Counted from the first letter of the stretch, positions 10,083-21,480 are shown. The stretch: 64,000 bases of DNA from Anaeramoeba flamelloides (GCA_027625915.1 JANTQA010000033.1:7006001-7070000), one strand, 5' to 3'. The notes: generated by a model not told the origin, from the letters alone. Program-made: numbers and translations.

Positions 10083-12587
10083 TTGATTCCTTGTTTTAAT
10101 AAAAGGGGGTATATGTCAATTGAAGTTTACAAAGTAAAAAAGGCAATTGAAGGTGAAAATATCGAAACACTCGAAAAACTTCTAACACAAAAAACGATTA
10201 AAAAAAAATTAAAAAAAAATGGATTTTCTGCGATCCATTTTTGTGTAATTCTCAACAAAGAAAAATCGTTTGATTGTATTTTAAATAAATCCTTATGCAA
10301 CCCAAATGAGATTGACTCGGAAACTGGACTAACACTTCTTCAACGAGTAATCTTAAGGCAAAATGTTGAAATTTTCCAAAAACTAATCAACTGCAAAGGC
10401 ATTGATCTCTCGCAAAAGGATCGAAGAGGACGCACCATTTTATCTTTTTTGTGCTTAACGGGAAGTGTGCCTTTATTAAAATTGATACTTGAACAAAAAC
10501 CAAACCTGAACCAGTCATCTGTTTTTGGCTTGTCTACACTCCACTCCTCCATTTTATCTTACAAGCATTCTTCGGCAATGTGCGAAATCCTATTGCGTGC
10601 TGGTGCAGATGCGGAAATCAAGGATAAGCTTGATCGTACTCCGCTTGAATTATCCTTTTTTAAAGCAAAAGCAAAATCAGCTTTTGTGCTGATTGAAAAT
10701 GGTGCGAAGGTTAGTAGCACTAAATTGGGCTGTTTAGTCTGCATGTGTGGTTCAAGATTTGAAGAATTTGTTCGTTTGGAATTCAACCGGAAATCGATCT
10801 CTCGGTGGAGGTTACGGAACAAAAAAAAAAAAACAACCAATAATTACAAAAACACAAACATAAGCGCAAACACAAATACAAATACAAATACAAACACAAA
10901 CACTAAAAAAATCCAAAAATCTTCATCCATTTCAATTCCAAATAAATCAAAGATGGACAAATATCTTAATTCATCTTCCAAATCACCTTTGTCGTCACTT
11001 TCAAACTCGCCCTTATCTTCTCCTATACTCTCACCTTTGCCATCTAATTCCCCTTCTCTTTCATCTTTACAATCATCATTACTTAATTCACCAAACTTAA
11101 ATAACACGTTTTCTCTCTCGCCTTCACCATCCCCAAATCTCAAATTTCTTTCATCGTCTTCCCCAATTACTAAGAAATTGGAAATAGAAAATTTTGAAAC
11201 AAACAAAGACAACAGTCAAATTAAAAGTACGGAAAATAATGAGAATGATGAAAAAAAAAAGAAAAACAAAAATAAAAATGAGAATGATAATCCCAATACA
11301 AATATAAATTCCAACACAAACACAAATAGCAATCCAAATATAAATACAAACACCAATATAAATTCAATAAATAGTCTGTGCTTAGATAATAATCTTTCAA
11401 CAGAGAATTCTCAGCAAAATTTAAGCAATAATAATGATAAGAATGAAAATAATACCATTCACATCAGGATAGAAAAGAGCCAGGATCAAAAACAAAATAA
11501 ATTTTTGGATCAAAAATATTTATCAAAGTATCATTTGCCACCACAAATTTTGTCTGACTTAATTTATAGAATCGAATTGCTTGAATGGCTATTGAAAGAA
11601 TGCGCATGCAATTTTAAAGATATGTATCGAAGCAAGAGTGCTATACATTATGCAGCAAGAGTTGGGTATCTGTTGCTCATCGAATGGTTAGTTATTCGAG
11701 GGAATGTCCCGATCAATCTTCAAGACGGAAACAAAAAAACTGCGATCGAATATGCTGCCGAATATGGGCATTATGAAATTATACGATGGCTAATCAAAAA
11801 CAAATCACTTAAATTAACTTCAACTTTGAGTATCCTGAGGAAAAGAAAAAGAGAAATAAAAATTCTAAAATGGTCAAAAAAATCAATAACGAGATTTGAC
11901 AAAAGCATTAATTATATTAAAAAGAAACTAGGATTGGCCATCGACGAATCGAAATGGGAAAAGGAATATGAAGAGAATTTGAAAAGGGAAAAGAAAAGAA
12001 AGGAAAGGGAAAAATTAAAAGAGGAAAAGGAATTAAAGAAATTAAGAATTAAAGAAATGAAAGAAAAAGAAAAATTAATAAGGCTAGAAAAGAAAAGATC
12101 CAAAAAATTAACAAAATCCTATTCCAGAACAAAGCCAATAAATACTCTCAAAAAATCCCATTCTCAAATTAGTGCACGTTCGCGATCACACCCCCATTCG
12201 GTTGCTATTACTAGTTCCAGTTTTCTAGGTCTCTCTAAACAGGAAATATCTAAAAGCTTTTTAAAACATTCTAATTTTGAAGAAAAAGAATCTGATGAAT
12301 GGATAATACTAGAAGGAACACCAGGAGGTAGTAAGATTGGAAACGGGAGGGGGGAAGAGAGTAACAAAATGGGGGAAGAAAAACACATCAAAAGGGAAAA
12401 AGAAAATGATGATGATATTGATATTAATATTAATGATAAAAAAAGGAAAAGTGAAAAGGTTAATAATGATGATGGAAATGTGAAATCGGGGGATAATCAA
12501 AAAAATAATGAGGAAACGAAAACGAAAACGCAAATTGAAACAGAAACAAAAAAAGAAAATAATGGTAATAATAAATCTAATAAATAA
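10083..12587 (+). CDS. Ankyrin-repeat protein with low-complexity linker and charged tail
   Basis: An 834-residue frame. Ankyrin repeats are visible in two blocks. The first is about residues 46-215, with G.TLLQ.., GRT.LSFLC..GSVPLLKLIL, GLSTLHSSI and LLRAGADAEIKDKLDRTPLE. The second is about residues 495-585, with AIHYAARVGYLLLIEWLV and TAIEYAAEYGHYEIIRWLI. Between them lies a Ser/Pro-rich then Asn/Thr-rich linker (about 255-460). The tail (about 600-834) is Lys/Glu-rich with a probable helical stretch near 635-690. A second start at residue 11 (base 10113) is equally possible, since the first ten codons are not conserved-looking. Ankyrin arrays are protein-binding scaffolds; no enzyme domain is seen and no partner can be named. 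Splitting of an ankyrin array by a long disordered linker is common in amoeboid protists. Confidence 0.85.
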   Translation: MIPCFNKRGYMSIEVYKVKKAIEGENIETLEKLLTQKTIKKKLKKNGFSAIHFCVILNKEKSFDCILNKSLCNPNEIDSETGLTLLQRVILRQNVEIFQKLINCKGIDLSQKDRRGRTILSFLCLTGSVPLLKLILEQKPNLNQSSVFGLSTLHSSILSYKHSSAMCEILLRAGADAEIKDKLDRTPLELSFFKAKAKSAFVLIENGAKVSSTKLGCLVCMCGSRFEEFVRLEFNRKSISRWRLRNKKKKTTNNYKNTNISANTNTNTNTNTNTKKIQKSSSISIPNKSKMDKYLNSSSKSPLSSLSNSPLSSPILSPLPSNSPSLSSLQSSLLNSPNLNNTFSLSPSPSPNLKFLSSSSPITKKLEIENFETNKDNSQIKSTENNENDEKKKKNKNKNENDNPNTNINSNTNTNSNPNINTNTNINSINSLCLDNNLSTENSQQNLSNNNDKNENNTIHIRIEKSQDQKQNKFLDQKYLSKYHLPPQILSDLIYRIELLEWLLKECACNFKDMYRSKSAIHYAARVGYLLLIEWLVIRGNVPINLQDGNKKTAIEYAAEYGHYEIIRWLIKNKSLKLTSTLSILRKRKREIKILKWSKKSITRFDKSINYIKKKLGLAIDESKWEKEYEENLKREKKRKEREKLKEEKELKKLRIKEMKEKEKLIRLEKKRSKKLTKSYSRTKPINTLKKSHSQISARSRSHPHSVAITSSSFLGLSKQEISKSFLKHSNFEEKESDEWIILEGTPGGSKIGNGRGEESNKMGEEKHIKREKENDDDIDININDKKRKSEKVNNDDGNVKSGDNQKNNEETKTKTQIETETKKENNGNNKSNK

Positions 12588-13524
12588 ATAAATAAAAAAC
12601 AAATTTTATATTTTTAAACATCTTTATTTCCGAATTTTAATGGTATCCAGATAATTTTTATTTATTTGAATTATTTCAAAAAAAATATAATTATTCAAAC
12701 AAGAATAATAAAAGAAATAATCAAAGTTTGTTCTGAATTGAAACAGTATTCAAATTCTGTATTCATTACAATTTTTTTTTTTTTCAGATTTTGCAAATTA
12801 AATTGTTTGTCATATTTGGAGATTGATGTTAAAAGAAAAGTCATAACCACCACCAAAAAGAATTCAGAAAATTATCTTAATGAAATATAATTTGACAGAT
12901 CGATTTTTAATTTTGATAATGATCAATTAAAATATGTTACTTTTCAATTTTAGAAGCTATTTATTTCAATAGTTATTTTTAAATAGAATCCGAATGACAA
13001 ATCCATTCAATAGACTACATCTTTGGTGTTGCCATATAAGATATAAAATAAGATCATAATTAATGTCCCGAACGAAATATAGTAGAAAGAAAAAAGAAAG
13101 AAAGAAATAAAGAATGAATAATTTTTATGTATTCAAAAATAAAATGATAAATGTGAAAGAAATATGAATCCTTTTTTGATCTAGCTCACAAATTTTCTGA
13201 TGAGTGCCAGTTTAAAATAAATGAAAAATTATTCGGAAATTAAATTCAATTTCCAGAAAAGATTTAACAAAGCACCTTCAGAAATTAATCTATATCTAAT
13301 GACAATAAAATTTAAAAAGTATGAAGACATACAAAATTTACAAGTGCTCCAAAAAGTTTGATTAGTTAATAAAAGAAAAAACATATTTTTTAAAAATAAA
13401 TTTTTTTTATTATGATTTTAACAGATTGGAGACAAAGGAGAAAACATTGCATCTCTATTTTTAGAGTTTTTTTTTTTTTGGTTTATTGATATGGGTTAAG
13501 TGTAATACTTAAACTGTTAAAGAG

Positions 13525-13640
13525 AGAATTTTGAAGTGACTAAATTTGTGTCTCCTAATTCAAAGAATATTTAAGACCTAGGTCTATAATATAGTCATTA
13601 GGGGAATTTTAAACTTAATTTAGTTTTCTAAAATATTAGA
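13525..13640. repeat. Dispersed repeat, inverted copy near 53.83-53.94 kb
   Basis: Shared motifs in inverse orientation: agaattttgaagtgactaaa, then ctaattcaaagaatattta-like, then aaacttaattNNgtt. The second copy lies in the long intron of the fimbrin-like gene. Both are non-coding and diverged. Confidence 0.45.
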
Positions 13641-13684
13641 AGGGGGAAAAAAAGTGAAGAGTGTTCCATAGGTCAGACCTATGG
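13574..13684. promoter_or_regulatory. Two GC-containing palindromes close together
   Basis: AGACCTAGGTCT (13574-13585) is a perfect 12-bp palindrome. CCATAGGTCAGACCTATGG (13666-13684) is an 8-bp perfect inverted repeat around CAG. Both share the core AGGTC/GACCT. Dyad symmetry of this kind suits a dimeric DNA-binding protein, but no gene starts nearby, so the role is open. Confidence 0.25.
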
Positions 13685-14509
13685 AGGAAGAAAAAAAAAA
13701 TAAAAAAAGAGAGTTAAAGAAATCTGAGGGGTGTTATATGTGTAAACTATTTTTCAGATGGGTTTGACAAGGTTATTTGGATTTGAGTGCATTTTTCCTT
13801 ATAGCATGTTGAGTCATGTTGGTTATAAGGTACTCAATCGTGATGTCATATATCACTTTTACGTTCATTTTTCTGAAGAGTTCATCTGTATCTTCTCTGG
13901 TAATGATATTAAAATCGAACCCCTCGATGTTTTTAAGATCATTTTTCCAGAATTATTTTTAGAGTTTTTTAATTTTTTTTTTTTTTTTGATAAAAATCAA
14001 TTTTTTGAAGAATCTAATTATGCTATCTAATATGCAAGATGTGATATAGAATTTTAATTGGGTGTGTGTGTCGTCTTTTATAATAATAATATAACCTGCT
14101 TATAACAAAAATCTTGTTTATATATTGATCTAATAATACAATAATATTCATCACATTTTTGAAGAATTCAATAATAATAATATTATTTATAAAATATTTC
14201 AGATTTTTAAATAAATTTTTTCTTTTAAAAAAATCCTAAAAAAAAAAAAATATGAAATATTTAAATCGAATTTATTTTGAAATAATGTTTATAAATCTAA
14301 ATTTCATAATCGAAAATAGTTTTATGTTTTAAATGGATTATTTCTAATAGTTTTTAATACCAGTATGTTTTTCACAAGATTTATTCATCATTTTTATTTT
14401 TATTTTATTAATTTTTTTTTTTTCATATCCAAAATTTATAGCACATTAAATAATGTTATTTATATTTTTTAACTTTCTTTTTTATTTTAATTTGGAAATA
14501 ATTTCCTTG

Positions 14510-15090
14510 TTAAAAGTTGAGTTTGGCCTGGAAGAACGAAAAAATGAGATTGTTCTGAATAGTATAAAATGATATTGCTGAGTTCAAAGAATGACATTGG
14601 ATTCATCTTAGAACTGGATCAATATCATTATTTTGAGTCTGAAAGGGGAACCCAAAACAAAGAATTATAAAAGGTAATTGTTGAACTAATGAAATGATCC
14701 GAGATACTATTTATTTTTGGAACTCGTAGATCTAACTTGTCAAAACAAAAAAAAACAAACCAAACAATTTTAACCACAACAACTAATGTGTTATTTTTTA
14801 ATGATACTTAGAATAACTTCTTCTTCGAAGGATCTTTTTCTCCTAAGGAGTTAACAAGAAATATTGAAGTTAAATTTTACATCTTCATCCATTGGAGACA
14901 AAACTTGGTTTAAATTTTTATATAGACTAGATCTTCTACCATACAGATGAAATCTATTTCCTCTTTCAGTCCACATTTTTTGGCCAATTCTCCAAAACGA
15001 TCACAGTTAAAAACTTGCATTTATCTAGTGTTCTTAACAACAAATAATTTTGAACACTCTCTAACCTTACTTATCTTCAAGAACATGAAA
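14510..15090. pseudogene. Possible decayed coding fragments
   Basis: This stretch is less AT-rich than its surroundings and yields several short protein-like reads separated by stops. On the plus strand one begins EFGLEERKNEIVLNSIK near 14518, and another begins MILLSSKNDIGFILELDQ near 14571. On the minus strand one containing DRFGELAKKCGLKEEIDFIC lies around 14930-15005. No family is recognised and no continuous frame exists. It could be a gene relic or chance. Confidence 0.2.
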
Positions 15091-15215
15091 AAAAATTTTG
15101 AAAAAAAAAATTAAACATTTAATAATTGTTTACTTTTTGATAACTTAAATTAAAATCAAGACTATTAGTTAATAAAGGATCTAGGAATAAAAATTATTGT
15201 AAAAGATATTAAAGA

Positions 15216-15860
15216 ATTAAGGTTGAAAAATCCAATTTTCCAGGTTCTCTTCAAATTGTTTTAAAATTTAATAGTAAAGCAGCTGAATATATTTTTTTTC
15301 AAAGTTAAGAGGGTATAATCATATATTTTAAAAGCATATGGTATTTAATGAATATCTTTCAAATGGGAAACCTATTATTTGGACTTTAAAATAATTATTT
15401 ATGGATATAAATTGAAAAAAAATATATTTTTTTTTGACTTTTTTCTTTATGTTTCCCAGAATTCAAAATAATGGGGTAAAAATATCGAGATTTTACTCTA
15501 TTATTTTGAATTTTGGAGAACCTAGGACATGTAAATAATTATCATAAGTATTTTTTTTTCTATTTCAGTATTATTAGATGAGTGCAAAATTTTCAAAACT
15601 ATTAGTTATTATCTATCAAAGTAAATATCTGCAAGTTAAATTAAACTAAAATTCATCTGTACAGTATATTTGGAATTTTTTATAAAAAACAAGACCTTTT
15701 TACTTGGCTCGTGAATTTTAAAAAAATTGGTTATACTAATAATAATAAATAAAATAGCTATATGAATTTAAAGTTCTGGAGTTTGGATTATATTTTGAAT
15801 AAACGTTATTATTAAGGATGAAAGATTAATGAAAGCAGTAGTTTTGTCTAACTTGGAATT
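15216..15860 (+). repeat. Dispersed repeat block, copy B (short)
   Basis: Same order and strand as copy A at 6297-8020, but lacking most of its central 0.9 kb. The part matching the 84-codon frame of copy A is interrupted by early stops, which argues that the frame is not a maintained gene. Confidence 0.6.
15456..15516. repeat. Near-perfect stem-loop
   Basis: The arm ccagaattcaaaataatggg plus gtaaaa pairs with ttttactctattattttgaa plus ttttgg across a loop of about 8 bases, a stem of about 26 bp. It is related to the hairpin units at 6.7-7.1 kb. Confidence 0.55.
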
Positions 15861-16088
15861 TTTAATTTTATTTTTTCATGTAAGGGTTGAAATAGTAAAA
15901 GAAAATGTTTTTTTAATGTGAAATTTTACAATTATATATATATATTTCTCCTTTTGAAAACTACTTATAAATAGTTTCTTCTCTCTTTCCTCTTTTAAAA
16001 AAGAGAACAATTTTTTTTTTTAAATGATATTAATTATTTTTCGAAATGAGAAAAAAAGAAAGTTTGTATTTAGATATTGTTTTTAATA

Positions 16089-16285
16089 CAGTCGGTTCCA
16101 CTTTTAAGGCACATACTTTCAACGAAATTTAATGCACAAAAAAAAAACTCAAATTAAAGTACAAAATTGAAATTCTAGTAAAATAAATTGTAAAAATAAA
16201 AATTACAAATTTTGTTACTTAATTTGATATTTTTTTGTTCTTTAAATTTCGTTAAAAGTTTCTACCTTAAAAGTGGAACTGACTG
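16089..16285. mobile_element. Family 1 palindromic MITE with TA duplication
   Basis: A 197-bp element beginning CAGTCGGTTCCACTTTTAAG and ending with the near-complement cttaaaagtggaactgactg, flanked on both sides by TA (16087-16088 and 16286-16287). The inverted similarity continues inward through tcaacgaaatttaa / ttaaatttcgttaaa and ctcaaattaaa / taatttgat. A CAGT terminus with a TA target duplication is the signature of Tc1/mariner-superfamily elements. It has no transposase and must be moved in trans. Confidence 0.8.
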
Positions 16286-16984
16286 TAAAGAAATGAAATT
16301 TATTCCATTTCCAAACTTTCTGCAAACTGTGAAGTAACTTTTTTTTTTTTTGGCTTTTATTAAACAAATAATTTTGGCTTATTAGACCAAAAAAATTGCT
16401 CAACTGGTTTGAAATTGAGACATTCGATAATTTCATTGTTTTTAATGAAACAAAGTCGCAAAAAAAATTGTTAAAAATGTTTATAAAATTACTTTAAATA
16501 TCATTTTAAAATCAAATTATAAAACTAAAATACTTCTAATTTTACTTGGTTAGAATTGGAAATAAGAAGATCAGAAAATTTTCAAAAATTTGCATAATAA
16601 TACAAGGAATTCTAAAAATATTCCCACAACAACTATAATACTATCTCAAACTATTAAGAACCTAATCCCTTTCTTATCTGTAGTTATCAAAAATTATTTA
16701 CTTTAAATTTAATAAAGAAAAAGTTTATATTTTCAAAAAAAAATAAATTGTACCTAAACTTTTTTTCGTCATAGAAGCTATAAGTTTTTTTTGAAATATC
16801 AATTATTTTATATAATTGACCTTTGAAGAACAAATAAAAAATAAGCAGAATAATCCACATTAAAGAATTGTCGATATCCATCTAAAATAAAACTAATTAA
16901 TAAATAAATTTTCTTAAAAAATGAAAAACTCAAATTCTCATGGCCCCAATTGAGAAAAACAAGAATGTTCGTTTTGGTCTTCTA

Positions 16985-17148
16985 CTGGCATTTGAATAAT
17001 AAATAGGAAACAATTTAAACTTTATTGACCATACTTTTCTTTTAGATACCAAGTCCCCAAACGAAGTATGTCCGGATTTGTGGTCTCTATTTGAAAGAGG
17101 AAATGAAAAAGAAGTGAAAATTTTTTACATTTATTCTTCAAATATCAG
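16985..17148. mobile_element. Family 2 MITE (CTGG-type ends)
   Basis: It starts CTGGCATTTGAATAATAAAT after TA, contains gaggaaatgaaaaagaagtg near the right side, and ends ttcttcaaatatcag. About 164 bp, imperfect inverted repeats, same layout as copies at 21.04, 21.32 and 25.21 kb. The right TA flank is not exact here. Confidence 0.6.
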
Positions 17149-18169
17149 GATACAAGATTTAATAAAAATCCAATAGAAATCAATATGATTTCTCAATAAT
17201 AATTTCCAGAGTTCCAAAAACCTTAGAATAACACGTTTTTACCAAGTGACTATTGATCTTGCAATAAAAAAAAAAATTGCAACTGAATTAAGTTTTAAAA
17301 AAACAAATAGAAAAAAAAAATGTGAAAAAATGGAAAAATGATTTCAATTTTAAAAATTTCCAAAATAAAATTTTACTTCTAATATCTACACAAACTCTTT
17401 AAACAGATGTATTTCACCATCACAAACGGACCATTTCGACTGGAAAATAGTTTATATAGCTTTTTAAAATAGATTATTTTATTAGGGTAATTATATCAAT
17501 CAACAATTTAAATGAAACATCGTCAAGGTATTGGAATATACAACAATAAGAATGTCAAAAACAAAAAAAAAAAAAAAAAAATTCATTTAGAACTGTAAAA
17601 CTTTTAAAGAATAGTAATATTAATATTTGAAGTAAAGTAATAGAAAAATATAGTAACACTTTGAATAACCCCATTCCAATTTTCCAAAAAATAAAAGAAA
17701 AAAATAATAAAAACATAACCAAAATAACCATAAAAAGTGAAGATAACAATAACAAAAATAACAATACCAATTAACAATAATAATAATAATCAAAAATTAA
17801 CTTTTAATTTTTATTTTATTGTATTTAAAACTCCAAAGTGTAAAAAATTCCATTTTCAATTTTTTTTTTCATTTTTATACTGTTTTTTGTTAATTATCTT
17901 TTAATAATAAATTATCTAGGTTAAATTCTTCAAGTCTTCGATTTTTTGGAAATCTAATTTTTTTGAAAAAAAAAAAAATTCATTTAATTATAAGACCTTT
18001 TTCAGTTTTCATTGGAATAATCAACCATATTTTGATTTGTTATTTTTTAAAAATACAACAATTACTTTTTATAGAAAACTATTGAACATAAATCTAGAGT
18101 TCTTTCAATATTATTGAATTGGCAATTTAATCTTGATAAAATGTTTTTTGAACAAAAAAATTTCACATA

Positions 18170-18400
18170 CTATTATTTGTTCAAACAAAAGATCAAAATT
18201 TTCATTCACCTTTCTAAATAAATCACACCCCAAGAATTGTAAGAAAACCATCAAAGCCCTACAATTGTAAAAGAGAAAATTAATAATTTAACCTTATTTG
18301 CGGAATGTAAAATATGAAATTTTAACATGATTTTGGAAAATCTTTTTTGGAAAGTTGAATGAAAATTTTGTTCCTTTAATTTTAAAACAAATAGTAATCT
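18170..18400. mobile_element. Family 3 inverted-repeat element
   Basis: The left arm (18172-18222) with gatcaaaattttcattcacc and the right arm (18343-18394) with ggaaagttgaatgaaaattt are inverted copies around a spacer of about 120 bp. The same arm sequence recurs near 48.06, 52.09-52.69 and 53.40 kb. Non-coding. Confidence 0.55.
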
Positions 18401-19416
18401 TTTCTACCATAATAATTAAAAATAAAATTATGAAATTTTTTTTTAGAAAAAAATAGCACCAAGTTGTTGATCCATAATCTATTGTTAGAATATAACATTT
18501 AATTTTTTACAAATGTTCCCACAATAAAATGTGGTAAATTTATATACTTTTGAAAAATCAAAAAACCATAAAACAAGCTCTTAAAATCTGACCAGAAGGC
18601 ATGCTTTATCTTGTACCCAAAACGAAAATTGATGATATTTATTTAACCCCAAAATACCCGAATTTTTGAAAATCTACTCACTGACTAGTTGTTACAATTT
18701 TTTCAAACAAAATGATAAAGGATCAATTCGGAAACTTAAAAGATAACAATACTATAATAAAAATATGTTCCTTCTTGAACGTCTTTTTTTGAGTTCGAAA
18801 TTGAAAGTGCCATAGGATTAGGTAGCAACGCCTAGTCTAGGATGAGATATGAAACTTTATAAATCTGGATTATTATCGTTGACTTTTAATGAACAACATT
18901 TAATTGGATAGATTGTGAAAAGCATAGTAATAAGCATCTTTCTGAAATAACAAGTTCCTTGACTCAATTCAAAAAAGTTAATCATACAGAGTTCATAAAC
19001 AAAGCTATCTTTGACTTGATAGACCTTGCAAGAAATATATTTATCTTGAAAAATTAGTGTTACCGATTATTTCTTGTTTACATATCGTTTAAAACCCAAG
19101 TTTATTTTAGTCTTATTTTCTTCTTCCTTTTGTTGAAATTTCTTAAAGCAAACAATTTCTGGGAAAAAAAAAAAGAAAAAAAAAAACTCGAAAAATATAA
19201 ATAAATCAATCATATTATTTAATTGTTATTTATTTTTAATTTTTAGAGTTTATATTTTTTCTTATTTGAGACGCAAAAAGACGACATAAAAATAATAAAA
19301 AAAGAACAAACCATAATTTTTGAAGATTTGCTTTAATGTTATTTTTAAATTCATTTTCATTTTAAACCAAAAAGAAAAGAAATTTTCTTGTTTCGAAAGA
19401 GACTACAGTTTCATCT

Positions 19417-20846
19417 TTAAAAAAATTCTTGACTAAATTGGTTTGGGAAATATTTGAAACATTTACCACAATGGATACAAGCTGGAGAGTCAATATATTT
19501 CTCGTCTGTGGAGATTTGGACGTCCATTGGGCAAACTTCTTTTAAAGTTTTATTTGCTTCTTCTTTTTTGACTGTTCCTGTTTTAATCTTCAAGAATTTG
19601 AATTTGTTTGTTAAGTCATACATGTATCCCAAAGGACAAATATAACGACAAAAGAATCTTGGGATAACAACGCATAATCCTAAGCATGCAATAAGGATGC
19701 TAAGTTTTAAATAAGCGATTGCTATGGTTTTTACGGAATTAAATTTAAAAAAAGAAAAAAAATAAAAAAAATAAATAAAAAAAAAAAATTAAAGTAAGCA
19801 ACCCGAAAACAATAAAAGAAAAAAAAAGAAAAAAGAAAAAAAAATGTTAATTAATACGCTGTTTATAAAGCACGTCTGGTTTCCAATAGGCTGCCCATGG
19901 GATGTAAGTAAATAGGGTTGTTGATGGTGAGAGTACGGAAAATGGTGCGTCGTGGAATGGCTTTTCATTCAAATAAGAATAGTTAATTGTTTTTTTTTGT
20001 TTCCGTTGTGAAAACAAAGATGATCCAATTTGAAAGAAGTAAAAAAATAAAAAGGAAAAAAAAATAAAGTAAAAGAAAAAGTTTGAGTGATAAAGAAAGG
20101 GTGATTGTTTTTTTTTCGTTTTTGGTTTGTTTTGAATTGGAATGATTGTTTTGTATGTTTTTTAAAGTTGATGGAAAATTTTGTCTTTCATATTTTTTTT
20201 TTTTTTTTTTTTTTTTTTTGGAAAAGGATCAAAACGATCAAATTCTTCTTTGGAGCAAATAATAAAAAAAAAAAACTGAAGAAACGAAAAAAGAAAAAAA
20301 CTGAAAAACACAAATAAAAAAAAGAAGAAAGAAAAAAAAAAAAAAAAAAGGTTTTTTCTTATTTTAGGATTTACTTACACTTTTTTTAATAGGATCAATA
20401 TCTTCTGTGATTGTTTGAAAGCCATACAAGACTGAAGAAAAAACCGAAAAGGCTAATAACAATTGTTTGATCATTTGTAATGATTTGAACCAGTCTCTTG
20501 GGATGATGTTTTTGTTCGAGATTGGGAGATAGTTAAGCAAATCTTGAACAAATCCAAATGGACAAGCCCATGCACATAAAAGCTTTCCAATAGTGACGCC
20601 TGTGATTAAAATGATACCAACAGCAAGGATTGGGAAGTTACCTGTAGTTATTGACGATTCAAAGGCATCAAACACACCAACTGCAGTACTGAAAGGTGCG
20701 TGGGTTGCGTGTAAGAATGGTACCACGATTGGTGTTGCCGAGATTTGAAACAGCTTGGCATTTAAGAACAACAATACCAAGATTTGGATAAAATGTCTTA
20801 AATATTGGGAGGCTGGTTGTTTAAGGAAACTAAAAGATTGATTCAT
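19417..20846 (-). CDS. Membrane 4Fe-4S polyferredoxin-like protein (NapH/NosR/CcoG-type fold), three exons
   Basis: Exons on the minus strand are 20846-20379, 19960-19858 and 19721-19417. The phases agree (0, then 1) and every intron is GT-AG (GTAAGT, GTATTA), giving 291 residues. Membrane segments are likely near residues 20-36, 70-90, 125-144 and 193-211. Two CX3CP motifs (CAWACPFG, Cys91/Cys95; CRYICPLG, Cys215/Cys219) are typical of the NapH/NosR/CcoG-like group, whose members pass electrons across or along membranes through 4Fe-4S clusters. A ferredoxin half-motif follows: Cys254-Pro, then C272 IHC GKC278. The last Cys of the usual CxxCxxCxxxCP is absent (FKYFP), so one cluster is expected there, not two. 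Such proteins are mainly bacterial and archaeal; here the gene has introns, so it is host-integrated. Lateral origin is an inference. The redox partner is unknown. The stop falls in TTTTTTTAAAG, where a one-base change would add about 18 residues. Confidence 0.8.
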
Positions 20847-21042
20847 TGTTTTAAAAAAGTTTAAAAAAAGAAAAAAATGAAATTTCTGTAATCTCTTTTA
20901 GTTGTCAATTTTATTTGTTCTTCTTTAACTAATCAAGTATACTTAAAGTTTTAATTGTGTAGAGGAAGCACTAATTACCAACAATAACACCTTGATATTC
21001 TCTTTACTGTTATTTTCCAATTGCAAAATATTTTTTTTTCTA

Positions 21043-21207
21043 CTGGTATTTAAATTATAAATGGGAAAATATTTTCACTACCTTGTCATCCTTTATCTTT
21101 TTCAAACGGAGTTCTCCAAAGAAGTAGGTTGTAATTTGTGAACTTTATTTGAAAAAGGAAATTGAAAATGAAGTGAAAATTTTTCCCGTTTAAAATTCAA
21201 ATACCAG
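21043..21207. mobile_element. Family 2 MITE with exact TA flanks
   Basis: A 165-bp element starting CTGGTATTTAAATTATAAAT and ending attcaaataccag, with TA at 21041-21042 and 21208-21209. Inner inverted blocks gggaaaatattttcacta and gaagtgaaaatttttccc pair. This is the best intact copy of the family. Confidence 0.75.
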
Positions 21208-21320
21208 TAAAGAGCTACCAAATATTTTGACTTATTTGTTAGACAAACTAGAAAAGATCTCGTCAGAAAGTTTGAGAAATGAGATTTCTAGAAAATTTAA
21301 TATTGTTTCAGCCAAAAACT

Positions 21321-21480
21321 TTGGTTTATATTTGAATTTTAAACAGGAAAAATTTTCAATTTCCTTTTTCTAAAATAGAGTTTATAAATTACATCCTAAT
21401 TCTTTGAGAACTCTCTTTATTAAAAAAAAAATATAGAAAGAGTTGTGAAAAGTATCTCCCATTTCAAATTTAAATACTAG
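21321..21480. mobile_element. Degenerate family 2 MITE
   Basis: It carries ttgaattttaaacaggaaaa, ttcaatttcctttt, gaactctctttatt and an ending caaatttaaatactag followed by TA. Same layout as the copies at 21.04 and 25.21 kb, with a worn left end. Confidence 0.55.

Larger units (their letters stand above)
12588..19416. other. Long gene-free region with several repeats
   Basis: No firm gene. It contains palindromes at 13.57-13.68 kb, possible coding relics at 14.5-15.1 kb, repeat copy B (15.2-15.86 kb), a family 1 MITE (16.09-16.29), a family 2 element (16.98-17.15) and a family 3 hairpin (18.17-18.40). A 90-codon frame at 13758-14030 has no recognisable domain and no splice partner that I can defend. 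Confidence 0.55.

Noticed and set aside
13758-14030. A 90-codon plus-strand frame
   Set aside because: It ends in a Phe run from a T tract and has no recognisable domain or credible upstream exon.
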